Below the pieces are notes generated by a model, which was not told where the DNA came from, did no database searches, and saw only the letters and a list, made by a program, of their open reading frames with translations. The translations under genes were made by a program, and so were the position numbers. From Candidatus Poseidoniales archaeon (lineage in GTDB: Archaea > Thermoplasmatota > Poseidoniia > Poseidoniales > Poseidoniaceae): a stretch of DNA of 55,448 nt. Where the stretch lies: assembly GCA_003602475.1 (NCBI GenBank), contig QQSC01000024.1, positions 18,583 to 74,030 of the forward strand. The letters run 5' to 3'. The first letter of the stretch is position 1; the number at the start of each line of letters is the position of its first letter. Shown here piece by piece: positions 15,650-23,224 of this stretch.

Positions 15650-16564
15650 TCACTCGCTCTCAGGCAATCCCTGGGTAGCTCCCATTGGGGTCGGATGCTG
15701 CACGGAGGAGATCGAAGCGGGAAGGAAAATCGATGACCACGTTGGACGTTCAACATCGCCTTCTTCGTTCACCGCTGAACGCAGAGCCATGGAAATAAAA
15801 TCAATCACGAGCACCACCAAAAACACCACGATGAGCAACGCCACCACCTTGTCGTACTGACCGAGTTTGAGGTAGGTGTTGATGTACAATCCAACCCCTC
15901 CGGCACCCACGAGCCCGATGACCGTGCCGTGGCGAACGTTGTACTCAAACATGAACAGGACGTGGCTGAGCAGTTGATTGGCGGATTCAGGAATGGCGAC
16001 CAACCAAGCCGTCTCCATTCGAGACATCCCCATGGCTTTGGCCGATTCCAATGGTGCGTTTTTGACGCCTTCCATGGATTCAAACTGCAACTTTCCAAGA
16101 TAACCCACCGTGTAGAAGGTCATGGCAAAAATTCCCGCCAAGGTACCAATGCTGAAGATGATGACAAACAACACGGCCCATATGATCGAAGGCAGACTTC
16201 GCATACCCGCAAGAAGGATACGGGAGGGTACGGCAAGGTAAGTTGGAGAGAGGTTGCCTGCTGCCATCACGGAAATTGGAAGCGCCACGACGAAACCCAG
16301 CATGGTGGCTACAAAAGCGATTTTCAAGGTCTCAATGACACCCAGCCAAGCCACGGAACAGGTGAATTCAAACCGAGCCTCGCATACAGGATAGGATTGT
16401 GCCTTGAGAACACTCCAATTGGGTGGCCACAAACTTTCCCTCACAAACACACCAAGGTTGGATACACCTCCTGAAACGCGTCCCCAATCTCCGACGAGGT
16501 CGAAAAACAAATGCACAGTAAGGGCGGCCAAACCTAAACCGACGATCACCGTTCTGCGATTCAT
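15650..16564 (-). CDS. phnE: Phosphonate-type ABC transporter, permease subunit
   Basis: Membrane subunit of a PhnCDE-type importer for phosphonate, phosphite or phosphate esters. 304 residues with about six hydrophobic segments. The N-terminus carries one isolated membrane helix, then an extracytoplasmic stretch with two cysteines, then the permease core from about residue 85. The cytoplasmic EAA-type loop that docks on the ATPase is visible as LESAKAMGMSRMETAWLVAIPE. RSLPSIIWAVLFV and GLVGAGGVGLYINTYLKLGQYDKV match PhnE family signatures. The ATG at 16564 overlaps the ATPase stop as ATGA; the longer frame from 16606 is rejected. Last gene of the three-gene operon. Confidence 0.93.
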   Translation of the reverse strand: MNRRTVIVGLGLAALTVHLFFDLVGDWGRVSGGVSNLGVFVRESLWPPNWSVLKAQSYPVCEARFEFTCSVAWLGVIETLKIAFVATMLGFVVALPISVMAAGNLSPTYLAVPSRILLAGMRSLPSIIWAVLFVIIFSIGTLAGIFAMTFYTVGYLGKLQFESMEGVKNAPLESAKAMGMSRMETAWLVAIPESANQLLSHVLFMFEYNVRHGTVIGLVGAGGVGLYINTYLKLGQYDKVVALLIVVFLVVLVIDFISMALRSAVNEEGDVERPTWSSIFLPASISSVQHPTPMGATQGLPESE

Positions 16565-17223
16565 CTGGTCAACTCCTCCACCAGTCGGTGGTCCTTGATT
16601 CGCCAAATTCTGTTGGCGACTTGAGTAGCCAATTCTTCGTGATGTTCAACCATGACCATCGCTGAATTTTGGCTTTCAATGGCATGGCGAACCGTTCGCA
16701 TCACGACATCGACGTTGTCGTCATCCAATTCACCGAGAAACTCATCCGCCAACACAAGTTTAGGGCGTTGAGCGACGGTTTTGGCTGTTGCCACACGGCG
16801 TTGTTGCCCTCCGGAGAGGATGCGTACTGGATGATCAGCCAGATGAGCGATACCCAGATCCTCCATGGCTTGCTGAGCGTACCCTTGGTGGTCCTTTGGC
16901 ACTCCGAGGAAAGGTGGGTACCATTTCGAGAGACTCACCCGAACTCCCATTTCGACGTTTGAGCGAACGCTGAGGTTGCTGACGAGTCCCAAGCGTTGTG
17001 GAATGTAGCCCACCCCACCGCGGGGGGCAACGCCGAGTTCCACATGACCCGACAAAGGTTTCACCAAACCGGCAATCGTTCGCAAGAGCGTGGTCTTGCC
17101 AATGCCGGATGGACCGAGGACAGCGATCACATCGCCCGCCTGGATTTCGACATCGACCTCTTCGATCAGGGGTTGGTCGTATCCAACCGCAACATCGTGG
17201 AGGTGGACCAAGGGTTCACTCAT
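16561..17223 (-). CDS. phnC: Phosphonate-type ABC transporter, ATP-binding subunit
   Basis: Cytoplasmic ATPase that powers the PhnE permease. 220 residues with Walker A GPSGIGKTT, Q-loop YIPQRLGLV, signature LSGGQQRRVA, Walker B LVLADEF followed by D-loop GELD, and switch His in VMVEHHEEL. The usual DEP after Walker B reads DEF, a small change. The ATG at 17223 begins MSEPLVHLHDVAVGY, normal for the family; the ORF upstream to 17433 would run into the binding-protein gene. It begins one base after the PhnD stop and overlaps the PhnE start, so the three subunits are translationally coupled. Confidence 0.93.
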   Translation of the reverse strand: MSEPLVHLHDVAVGYDQPLIEEVDVEIQAGDVIAVLGPSGIGKTTLLRTIAGLVKPLSGHVELGVAPRGGVGYIPQRLGLVSNLSVRSNVEMGVRVSLSKWYPPFLGVPKDHQGYAQQAMEDLGIAHLADHPVRILSGGQQRRVATAKTVAQRPKLVLADEFLGELDDDNVDVVMRTVRHAIESQNSAMVMVEHHEELATQVANRIWRIKDHRLVEELTR

Positions 17224-17224
17224 C

Positions 17225-18280
17225 TCAAGACCCGTCCTCACCGTATCGTTCATCGAGATAGGTCGAAATCCCTGGTACTTCTGAGATGAGGGAGCCGTAA
17301 CTGCCCAGATGGGCTTCTGTGGTGGTTGCCACAATACCGGGAGTGTTGAGGATGTTTTCCAGTATGGAGCGGCCGTCTTCAGTGTCGTTGAGCGCCACCA
17401 GTGCAGCGACAACGGCGTCTCTTGTTTCTGCATCGATGGTATCTGGCTGGTACATCAGTGGATGAGAGGGAGCTTGGCCAAACGTTGGCAACTTGACGTA
17501 GCGATTCATGTCGAGACACCAGTCCTCGTTTTCACTGGCGATTTCATCCCCGCAATAACTGTTGAGTGACGAATCCTTGGCAAAGGCAACGCCCCCAGCC
17601 TCCTCTGAGAGGCAGCGCAACGCACCGCCATAACCGTAGTACAGCGTTCCTGATTCTGGGATCGACGCGTTGTCTCCAAAGTGATTGTAGATGGTGTTTC
17701 GCAGGGATTCAATGTCCTCCGAATCACCGACAACTTCGGCATAACCCTGCCCGATGAAGAAACCCATGGGAATCAACATGCCCGCTGATTTCAACCAGCC
17801 CGTGTGACATGAGGCAACGCCGGTCAATTCTGCAAACGGGTCGGTGCTGTTGTCATCGTCGTTCAACGCTTGAGCTGCAGCACTGTCGTTCAAGACATAA
17901 GCATGGGCGTTGTAATATGTACGACCGTCGGATTTTTGATCAGCGGCCATGGCTTCCAATCCGTATTGTTGCCACCCCATCCATCCAGCGCCACCGTCCA
18001 TGAAGGCCATGTCGGCGCTGCCAAATCGGAGCGCTTGGAGAGCGAGGGCATCAGAGGTGATGGAATAAATTTCAACGTTGGCTCCCAACTCAGCGCTGAG
18101 GTAGTCGGCTAATTTTTGCGGATTCTCGTCAAATGAGGTGTAATCGTCCCGAACTGAAAACGCAATTCGTATCGTTTCTTCATCATCGGCATCTTGACCC
18201 AAGCAACCCACAAGTGTGGCGTTCATCAGAAGCAGCAGGGTCAAAAGGTAGGTTTTTGGGTTTTTTCGGTTGGTTCGCAT
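17225..18280 (-). CDS. phnD: Phosphonate-type ABC transporter, substrate-binding lipoprotein
   Basis: Extracytoplasmic binding protein that captures the phosphorus compound for PhnCE. The 351-residue precursor has a positively charged N-terminus (RTNRKNPK), a hydrophobic stretch and a lipobox ATLVGC at residue 26, so the mature protein is likely lipid-anchored. The binding fold follows: IRIAFSVRDDYTSFDENPQKLADYLSA in two parts, then LRFGSADMAFMDGGAGWM, close to the type seen in PhnD proteins. Six or more cysteines in the mature part suggest disulfides, unusual for bacterial PhnD. It is first in the operon, preceded by a TATA-like box flanked by two palindromes that probably control the importer. 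The true ligand (phosphonate, phosphite or phosphate) cannot be told from sequence. Confidence 0.92.
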   Translation of the reverse strand: MRTNRKNPKTYLLTLLLLMNATLVGCLGQDADDEETIRIAFSVRDDYTSFDENPQKLADYLSAELGANVEIYSITSDALALQALRFGSADMAFMDGGAGWMGWQQYGLEAMAADQKSDGRTYYNAHAYVLNDSAAAQALNDDDNSTDPFAELTGVASCHTGWLKSAGMLIPMGFFIGQGYAEVVGDSEDIESLRNTIYNHFGDNASIPESGTLYYGYGGALRCLSEEAGGVAFAKDSSLNSYCGDEIASENEDWCLDMNRYVKLPTFGQAPSHPLMYQPDTIDAETRDAVVAALVALNDTEDGRSILENILNTPGIVATTTEAHLGSYGSLISEVPGISTYLDERYGEDGS

Positions 18281-18297
18281 GGTAATTCACGTACTGG

Positions 18298-18346
18298 TTT
18301 AGGGCACCCGAAAAGTCGGACGCATATAAGTTTAGGGTTCCCTAAA
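18298..18346 (-). promoter_or_regulatory. phnDCE promoter with two palindromic operators
   Basis: Two copies of one palindrome flank a TATA-like box. Site 1 is TTTAGGGCACCCGAAA at 18298-18313 and site 2 is TTTAGGGTTCCCTAAA at 18331-18346; site 2 has perfect 7-base arms. Their starts are 33 bases apart, about three helical turns, so a regulator would bind both on the same face. Between them, the minus strand reads CTTATATG (18330-18323), which would start transcription near 18300, inside site 1, about 20 bases before the phnD ATG. Binding at site 1 would block initiation and at site 2 would block TFB/TBP access, the layout of a repressor. A phosphorus-responsive regulator is the natural guess but is not in the window. 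Confidence 0.75.
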
Positions 18347-18383
18347 AATTACGAATCCGAATGACAACTTGAGGAGCGGTGGT

Positions 18384-18455
18384 AGTCCCTCTCGGATTTG
18401 AACCGAGGTCGGAGGAACCAGAATCCTCCATGATGGACCGCTACACTAAGGGACT
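18384..18455 (-). tRNA. tRNA-Gln (anticodon CTG)
   Basis: On the minus strand a full 72-base cloverleaf can be folded. The acceptor arms AGTCCCT and AGGGACT pair fully. The anticodon stem GAGGA/TCCTC encloses the seven-base loop TTCTGGT, giving anticodon CTG. The T arm CTCGG TTCAAAT CCGAG is canonical. No intron is present and CCA is not encoded (the next template bases give ACC after the discriminator region). Confidence 0.93.
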
Positions 18456-18506
18456 GTAAGCCGGCGACGCTGGTCGCCTTCTTGAAATAAACGGTGGTTC
18501 TTGAAA

Positions 18507-18701
18507 TCACACCGTGGCGAACCGAAACATCACCTTCGAGACCCATGAGAGCATCATGATGATCATGAAAGAAGCCAGGGCGTATTTTGCCCACGGGCGC
18601 ACGGGCTTTGTTTCGGGCCAAATATCGATGCCCAATTTTTCTGCTTGGTCAACCAACTCAGCAAGTTCAGCCAAATGGGCTTCAACCGAATCGTGGGTCA
18701 T
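18507..18701 (-). CDS. Small single-span membrane protein, unknown
   Basis: 64 residues starting MTHDSVEAHLAELAELVDQAE, an amphipathic acidic helix, followed by PETKPVRPWAKYA and one hydrophobic C-terminal helix (ALASFMIIMMLSWVSKVMF). This is the pattern of a tail-anchored or single-span protein with a cytoplasmic helix. No family recognised. The ATG at 18701 is supported by a minus-strand TATA-like GAAATACCT at 18722-18730, about 25 bases upstream, as for a leaderless message. It is divergent from the large lipoprotein gene at 18791, and the two share a 90-base promoter region. Confidence 0.6.
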   Translation of the reverse strand: MTHDSVEAHLAELAELVDQAEKLGIDIWPETKPVRPWAKYALASFMIIMMLSWVSKVMFRFATV

Positions 18702-18790
18702 CGTTTCTGTCTCCTGTGACAGGTATTTCAACCGTTTGCTCGCCTTTTTGCGTAGGAAACCAATAAATAGGGACCGTCAGACGGCGAAGC
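18702..18790. promoter_or_regulatory. Divergent promoter region with two TATA-like boxes
   Basis: For the rightward lipoprotein gene CAATAAATAG at 18761-18770 is centred 25 bases before the ATG at 18791, so the mRNA is probably leaderless. For the leftward small membrane protein, GAAATACCT on the minus strand at 18722-18730 has the same geometry relative to its ATG at 18701. No operator-like palindrome is evident. Confidence 0.55.
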
Positions 18791-21667
18791 ATGAACAAAA
18801 TGCTTGCAATCGCTATGACCTCCATGCTCCTCCTCGCAGGATGCTTGGACGCAGAGGATGCTGTTGACCAAATTGACGACGTCATTGACATTGTTGTGCC
18901 GGGCTGTGACAACCCAGATGCCTACAATTACAACAACAGTTCTGACAATGAACTCGCATGCTTGAGCCAAGAAGTGCTCACTGAAGCTCTCTCCACCTTT
19001 GTTCTGTTCATGGACAATGGACCCCAGATGGGGGACACCGCAGGACTCACACAGCATGCCGTGTTCCAACAAACCGGTATGGATGGTGAAATGGTCGACA
19101 CTGAACTTACCTCCACCCTCATGGTCAGCCCCAACGGATCGGCCATGTCCACCACCATGGACTTCGGATCGATGGGCGAGTTTGCACAAACATGGTGGGC
19201 ATACCCAGGCGAAGCCAACACCACCTCCATCTTCGTGGACTACAACGGCGAGGAATTCATGATGACCAGCGCCATGACCTACACCGAGACCATGGCCGAT
19301 TTCATCGGCTCAGATGAGATGGACGACGGCATGGACAACGACAACACGGAGGCAGAAAACATGACCAATGAAACGGACTCCAGCACAGGGGATCTCGACG
19401 CACCAGAGGTTGACTTCAGCCTTTACGACTGGAACTCTACCAACTTCGCCATGGAGCTTGACCTCACCAACCCCGAAGCCATGTTCAGCTTCACTGCTGA
19501 CGTGAGTGTTGAAGGCACTACCCATGCCATCGATGTCAAGGTCAACGAAGCGTTTGGCGTGCGTGCCATCACGGTGCATTACCCTGATTTCAATGAAACC
19601 GTGACCATGACCCTCCACACCGAAGCAGAAGTAAGCTCCATGCTTGCTGAAGGAACGGTTGCTGGCCCTGCCATGGAAGCCCTCCCCTTCATGATTGAAG
19701 CGACCCTCGAAACGGACATGGAACCCATGGCCACCGATGCTGATGGCAATCCTCTGTTCATCACCCTTTACGAGTGCATCTACCTCGTTGGACAAACCAG
19801 TTTGGCCAACGCCTCCCACGAAGAGGTCGTGAACAGCAGCACCCTCAACGCCAGCATGTGCGGCACAGAGGCCGATGCCTACACCATGACCGCCAACGAA
19901 ACATTTGGCATTCCGTTCGACACCGTGTTCGTTCTCCCTGATATGGACATGGGCCTCATGTTCAACAACGACACCAGTGCTACCACCTACAGACTCATGC
20001 ACGAGGGGAACACCACCACCGAAGAAGATTGCAACATGTACGGCACTTGGGACAACACATCTTCGTTGTGCGTTGAAGGCACATGGGTTGTTGATGACTA
20101 CGACGCAGGAGCCATCCTCATGAACGACGAGATGGCTGAATACGCATGGGACGGCGTCAACAACGTCCTTCTGTTCGTGTTCACTGAGGACTCTTACGTC
20201 TGCGATAACGGTGATTACGTCCCTGCAGATTGGTATCACGATGGAGAGGAGGACTGCATGGACGGTTCTGACGAACCAGATTCTTCGTCCCACAACGGTG
20301 ACGGAAGCGTTGACTTCGTTGATGCATACGATTGCATCTTCTTCCTTGATACAGCAGCCCTCGTTGGGGAAAACTCAACCTTCTTTGAGTCGCTTGACAC
20401 GATGGGCGTGGACACCAGCATGTGCGGCACCTTGGTCAACGACCACAACCACACCTTTACTCAAACCAACGTAACCGTCCCGACCAACTTGATGTTCTTC
20501 GATGACGGGAACTTCGCCAACGTCACGCACGACGGGGTCAACTTGACCTTGCATTGGAACAACTGGAGCGTTCATGCCTCGGGCGCCACAGATTGTGCCG
20601 AATCCGGCGGAACATACCTCAACAGCACCGACATCTGTGAGGTGTTGTTCGACATCGTCAACGCCGATGGAAGTGCATTGGAATTGTACAACGCTCTGTC
20701 CAACGAAACGAACCATCTTCTGTACAACTACAACACCAGCACCATGAGTGGAGTGTTCATGATGATCCAATCAAAGTTCATGTGCGACGATGGACAGCTG
20801 ATTGATGATTACCAATTCGACGACATGTACACCGATTGCATCGACGGTAGCGACGAACCCGGCATGACCACATCACCCAGCGTAGACTGGAACTTTGTTC
20901 AACTCGAGATAGGCAGTGCCAACGAAGACGGCTTCGAAGTCGTGTTCTACAGTGGTGTCGAGCATGTGGACGCCGTTGAATTCATGATCTGGAACAATGA
21001 CGACGCATCCGAAATGGTCAACTGGACGGTCAGCACCTCCGACCTGGTGAACGGTCAGAACAACGAATCCTACATCACCATGACAATCCAGTCCCTCGTT
21101 GACACCTACATGCTATCCGACGGGTGCTACAGCATTGATGCCCGTATTGAATACGACAACTCGTCGGAGACCTACGGAACAAGTTTCTGTGTTGGAGACG
21201 TCGATCATGGCACGGGTGGAGACGACAACTCAAACGGTCATTGGACCATTTATGCCGGCAGTGAAATGTTTGCTTATTCCGGTGACTTTGCTGACTACAG
21301 CATCGTGTTGAGCGATTGCGATGACGTGATGACCGAAGACGATGAGATGACAATGGAATGCGGCGATGACGTCGTTTCTGTGACCATCGCCTCTGTGTTG
21401 ATGACCGCTGCCGAAGCCGAAGAGGCCATGATGGATCAGAACACCACCATCGTCTTCGTGGACTTTGACAACTCCGGCACCATTACCTCAGGCGACATGA
21501 TTGGCGTTCCCGGCGATGGCGGCACCACCGACGACTGGAACACCGTTCGACTTCACTCCACAAGCGCCGATGCTTACAGCGATGAGAACCCAACCTTGCC
21601 CGGTTTCACCGGCGTGTTGGCCACCCTCGCCCTTCTCGGAGCCGTCATGGTTCGCCGAGAGAACTGA
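18791..21667 (+). CDS. Large surface lipoprotein with duplicated LDLa-like modules and PGF-CTERM tail
   Basis: 958-residue secreted, very acidic, Thr/Asn-rich protein of unknown function. The N-terminus is a lipoprotein signal (MNKMLAIAMTSMLLLAGC, lipidated Cys at 18). The C-terminus ends PTLPGFTGVLATLALLGAV then basic MVRREN, the PGF-CTERM tripartite signal that archaeosortase processes. Both anchors in one protein are unusual. Residues about 327-497 and 513-690 are two copies of one unit, each starting Y(E/D)CI, with matching Cys positions and ending in DC(M/I)DGSDEP, the calcium-binding core of LDL-receptor class A repeats. Many N-x-S/T sites suggest N-glycosylation. A short cysteine motif CDNPDAYNYN lies just after the signal. 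Probably a cell-envelope adhesin, binding protein or structural component; no enzyme motif seen. Confidence 0.85.
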   Translation: MNKMLAIAMTSMLLLAGCLDAEDAVDQIDDVIDIVVPGCDNPDAYNYNNSSDNELACLSQEVLTEALSTFVLFMDNGPQMGDTAGLTQHAVFQQTGMDGEMVDTELTSTLMVSPNGSAMSTTMDFGSMGEFAQTWWAYPGEANTTSIFVDYNGEEFMMTSAMTYTETMADFIGSDEMDDGMDNDNTEAENMTNETDSSTGDLDAPEVDFSLYDWNSTNFAMELDLTNPEAMFSFTADVSVEGTTHAIDVKVNEAFGVRAITVHYPDFNETVTMTLHTEAEVSSMLAEGTVAGPAMEALPFMIEATLETDMEPMATDADGNPLFITLYECIYLVGQTSLANASHEEVVNSSTLNASMCGTEADAYTMTANETFGIPFDTVFVLPDMDMGLMFNNDTSATTYRLMHEGNTTTEEDCNMYGTWDNTSSLCVEGTWVVDDYDAGAILMNDEMAEYAWDGVNNVLLFVFTEDSYVCDNGDYVPADWYHDGEEDCMDGSDEPDSSSHNGDGSVDFVDAYDCIFFLDTAALVGENSTFFESLDTMGVDTSMCGTLVNDHNHTFTQTNVTVPTNLMFFDDGNFANVTHDGVNLTLHWNNWSVHASGATDCAESGGTYLNSTDICEVLFDIVNADGSALELYNALSNETNHLLYNYNTSTMSGVFMMIQSKFMCDDGQLIDDYQFDDMYTDCIDGSDEPGMTTSPSVDWNFVQLEIGSANEDGFEVVFYSGVEHVDAVEFMIWNNDDASEMVNWTVSTSDLVNGQNNESYITMTIQSLVDTYMLSDGCYSIDARIEYDNSSETYGTSFCVGDVDHGTGGDDNSNGHWTIYAGSEMFAYSGDFADYSIVLSDCDDVMTEDDEMTMECGDDVVSVTIASVLMTAAEAEEAMMDQNTTIVFVDFDNSGTITSGDMIGVPGDGGTTDDWNTVRLHSTSADAYSDENPTLPGFTGVLATLALLGAVMVRREN
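19769..20860 (+). repeat. Tandem intragenic duplication encoding two LDLa-like units
   Basis: Two coding units, 19769-20281 and 20327-20860, encode paralogous segments of about 171 and 178 residues inside the large lipoprotein. Each begins with Tyr-acidic-Cys-Ile, has Met-Cys-Gly-Thr midway, a Cys-containing Gly-Thr-(Trp/Tyr) region, then a Cys-Asp-(Asn/Asp)-Gly start and a DC-x-DGSDEP end. Nucleotide identity is low, so the duplication is old. Confidence 0.7.
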
Positions 21668-21712
21668 GCGGCGGACACAAGCCTTTGAATGGGCGGCGCC
21701 AAAGCCGTCAAC

Positions 21713-23224
21713 ATGAGTGAAGTGCCAGCAGGCCTGACGGTTCCCCTCAACGACAGAGGTCAACCCCGGCCTACTGCGACCATGACCTTGACGAGGGACG
21801 GCCCTGAAGGGGTTGAAGTCCTTCTTGGATTGAGGTCACCCACGATGCGCGCATTCCCCAGTTACTGGGCCTTCCCGGGCGGAGGTGTGTCTCGGGTGGA
21901 TCATGCTGCCGTGCAAGCCCTTGCTGAATTGGACGGCGATGAGTCAGCCACCGTTGCTTGCATTCTTCGTGAGATGAGTGAAGAACTCGGACTTGTACCT
22001 TCACAGCGAGGGTTGGTGCCGTTGCCCGAAGAGGCGCGCAGAGCCATTGTCAACGACAAAACGACCTGGTTGCCGCTCGCTCAAGCAGGAGCATTCGATG
22101 TTGACCGGTCTGGCTTAAACGTCCTTAGCCATCGGATTACACCTCCTTTTGGACCCGTCCAGTTTGATAATGCGTTCATGCACTTCCATGCTGGCAACCA
22201 CACCGGCGTTCCTGAAATTGACCTTGAACCGCAAACCGAATTCACCGAAATCATGTGGGCCATGCCATCCGACATTCTCCGACGCTGGAAAACGCACGAA
22301 ATCAAAGTCGCTCCCCCGGTCGTCACGCTTCTGATGGAAATTGAACGGACCCTTGAGCGGTGCGAGAGAAACATGGTCAATGCGGCCAACGACATCGCTC
22401 AACGGTTGCCGGGCCGGCGCTCAATTTTGTTTGCCCACGGGGTCGAAGTGGTTCCAATCAAGACCGCTACATTACCCCCTGCTGACCACACAAATTGCTA
22501 CCTCGTCGGCGACCCTGAAGGCTCGTTCGTACTCGTCGACCCCGCCATCAGGATGCGAGAGGACATGGAAGCACTCGCCACCGCTGTGGAACGGCATAAA
22601 GGCGAACTCAAAGCGGTGCTCTTTACCCACAGCCATGGGGACCATTTGGCCGACATGTCGCTCTTGCGCGAGGCCTTTGATGTCCCCGTTTGGGGCAGCG
22701 CACACACCCATCTCAGCGTGCCCTGTGACCGGATCTTGGTGGACGGAGAGGTGTTGGAACTCGGCGTTCAACAATGGGAAGTGCTGATCACACCCGGCCA
22801 TCATCCCGGCCACGTATGCCTTTTGAGCGAAGCCGGACTGATCGCAGGAGACATGGTCGCTGGATTCGGCACCATCCTTGTCCCGCCGCACACCGGTGAC
22901 ATGGGCGTGTACATCGAGCAGCTGCAGCGGTTGTCTGGGAGCAATCCGCATCTGATCTTCCCCAGCCACGGCCCTGTTGTGGCCCAACCTCAGCGTCTGT
23001 TGAACCGATACATCGACCATCGTTTGAAGCGACATGAACGGGTTCTCAACGCTGTGAAATCGGGGTTGAATGACCTCACTTCAATCGCCAAGGATGCTTA
23101 CGCAGACACACCAGAGGCGCATCCTGGCCTCGCAGAAGACCAAGCTCTGTCCCATCTGATGACGCTGGAACGGGAGGAACGTGTCCAGCAAGGCTCCAGT
23201 GGTTGGTCGCTCAAGGAGGCATGA
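21713..23224 (+). CDS. Nudix hydrolase fused to metallo-beta-lactamase (LACTB2-like)
   Basis: 503-residue two-domain enzyme. Residues about 1-215 are a Nudix domain: FPGGGVSR begins the Nudix box and REMSEELG ends it, with an insertion of about 15 residues between, as in some NUDT7/NUDT19-type CoA pyrophosphatases. Residues about 235-440 are a metallo-beta-lactamase fold with FTHSHGDHLADM (HxHxDH), the downstream His in TPGHHPGH, the bridging Asp in AGDMVAGFG and the last His in FPSHGPVV. The C-terminal 60 residues look like the small helical domain of LACTB2 nucleases. ATG at 21713 leaves 45 bases after the lipoprotein. A nucleotide-clean-up or acyl-CoA role is possible; the lactamase half could be a thioesterase or nuclease. 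Confidence 0.87.
   Translation: MSEVPAGLTVPLNDRGQPRPTATMTLTRDGPEGVEVLLGLRSPTMRAFPSYWAFPGGGVSRVDHAAVQALAELDGDESATVACILREMSEELGLVPSQRGLVPLPEEARRAIVNDKTTWLPLAQAGAFDVDRSGLNVLSHRITPPFGPVQFDNAFMHFHAGNHTGVPEIDLEPQTEFTEIMWAMPSDILRRWKTHEIKVAPPVVTLLMEIERTLERCERNMVNAANDIAQRLPGRRSILFAHGVEVVPIKTATLPPADHTNCYLVGDPEGSFVLVDPAIRMREDMEALATAVERHKGELKAVLFTHSHGDHLADMSLLREAFDVPVWGSAHTHLSVPCDRILVDGEVLELGVQQWEVLITPGHHPGHVCLLSEAGLIAGDMVAGFGTILVPPHTGDMGVYIEQLQRLSGSNPHLIFPSHGPVVAQPQRLLNRYIDHRLKRHERVLNAVKSGLNDLTSIAKDAYADTPEAHPGLAEDQALSHLMTLEREERVQQGSSGWSLKEA

Noticed and set aside
19310-20293. 327-codon minus-strand open frame, His/Val-rich
   Set aside because: Antisense shadow of the large lipoprotein gene; composition reflects the reverse of its Asp/Thr/Asn codons.
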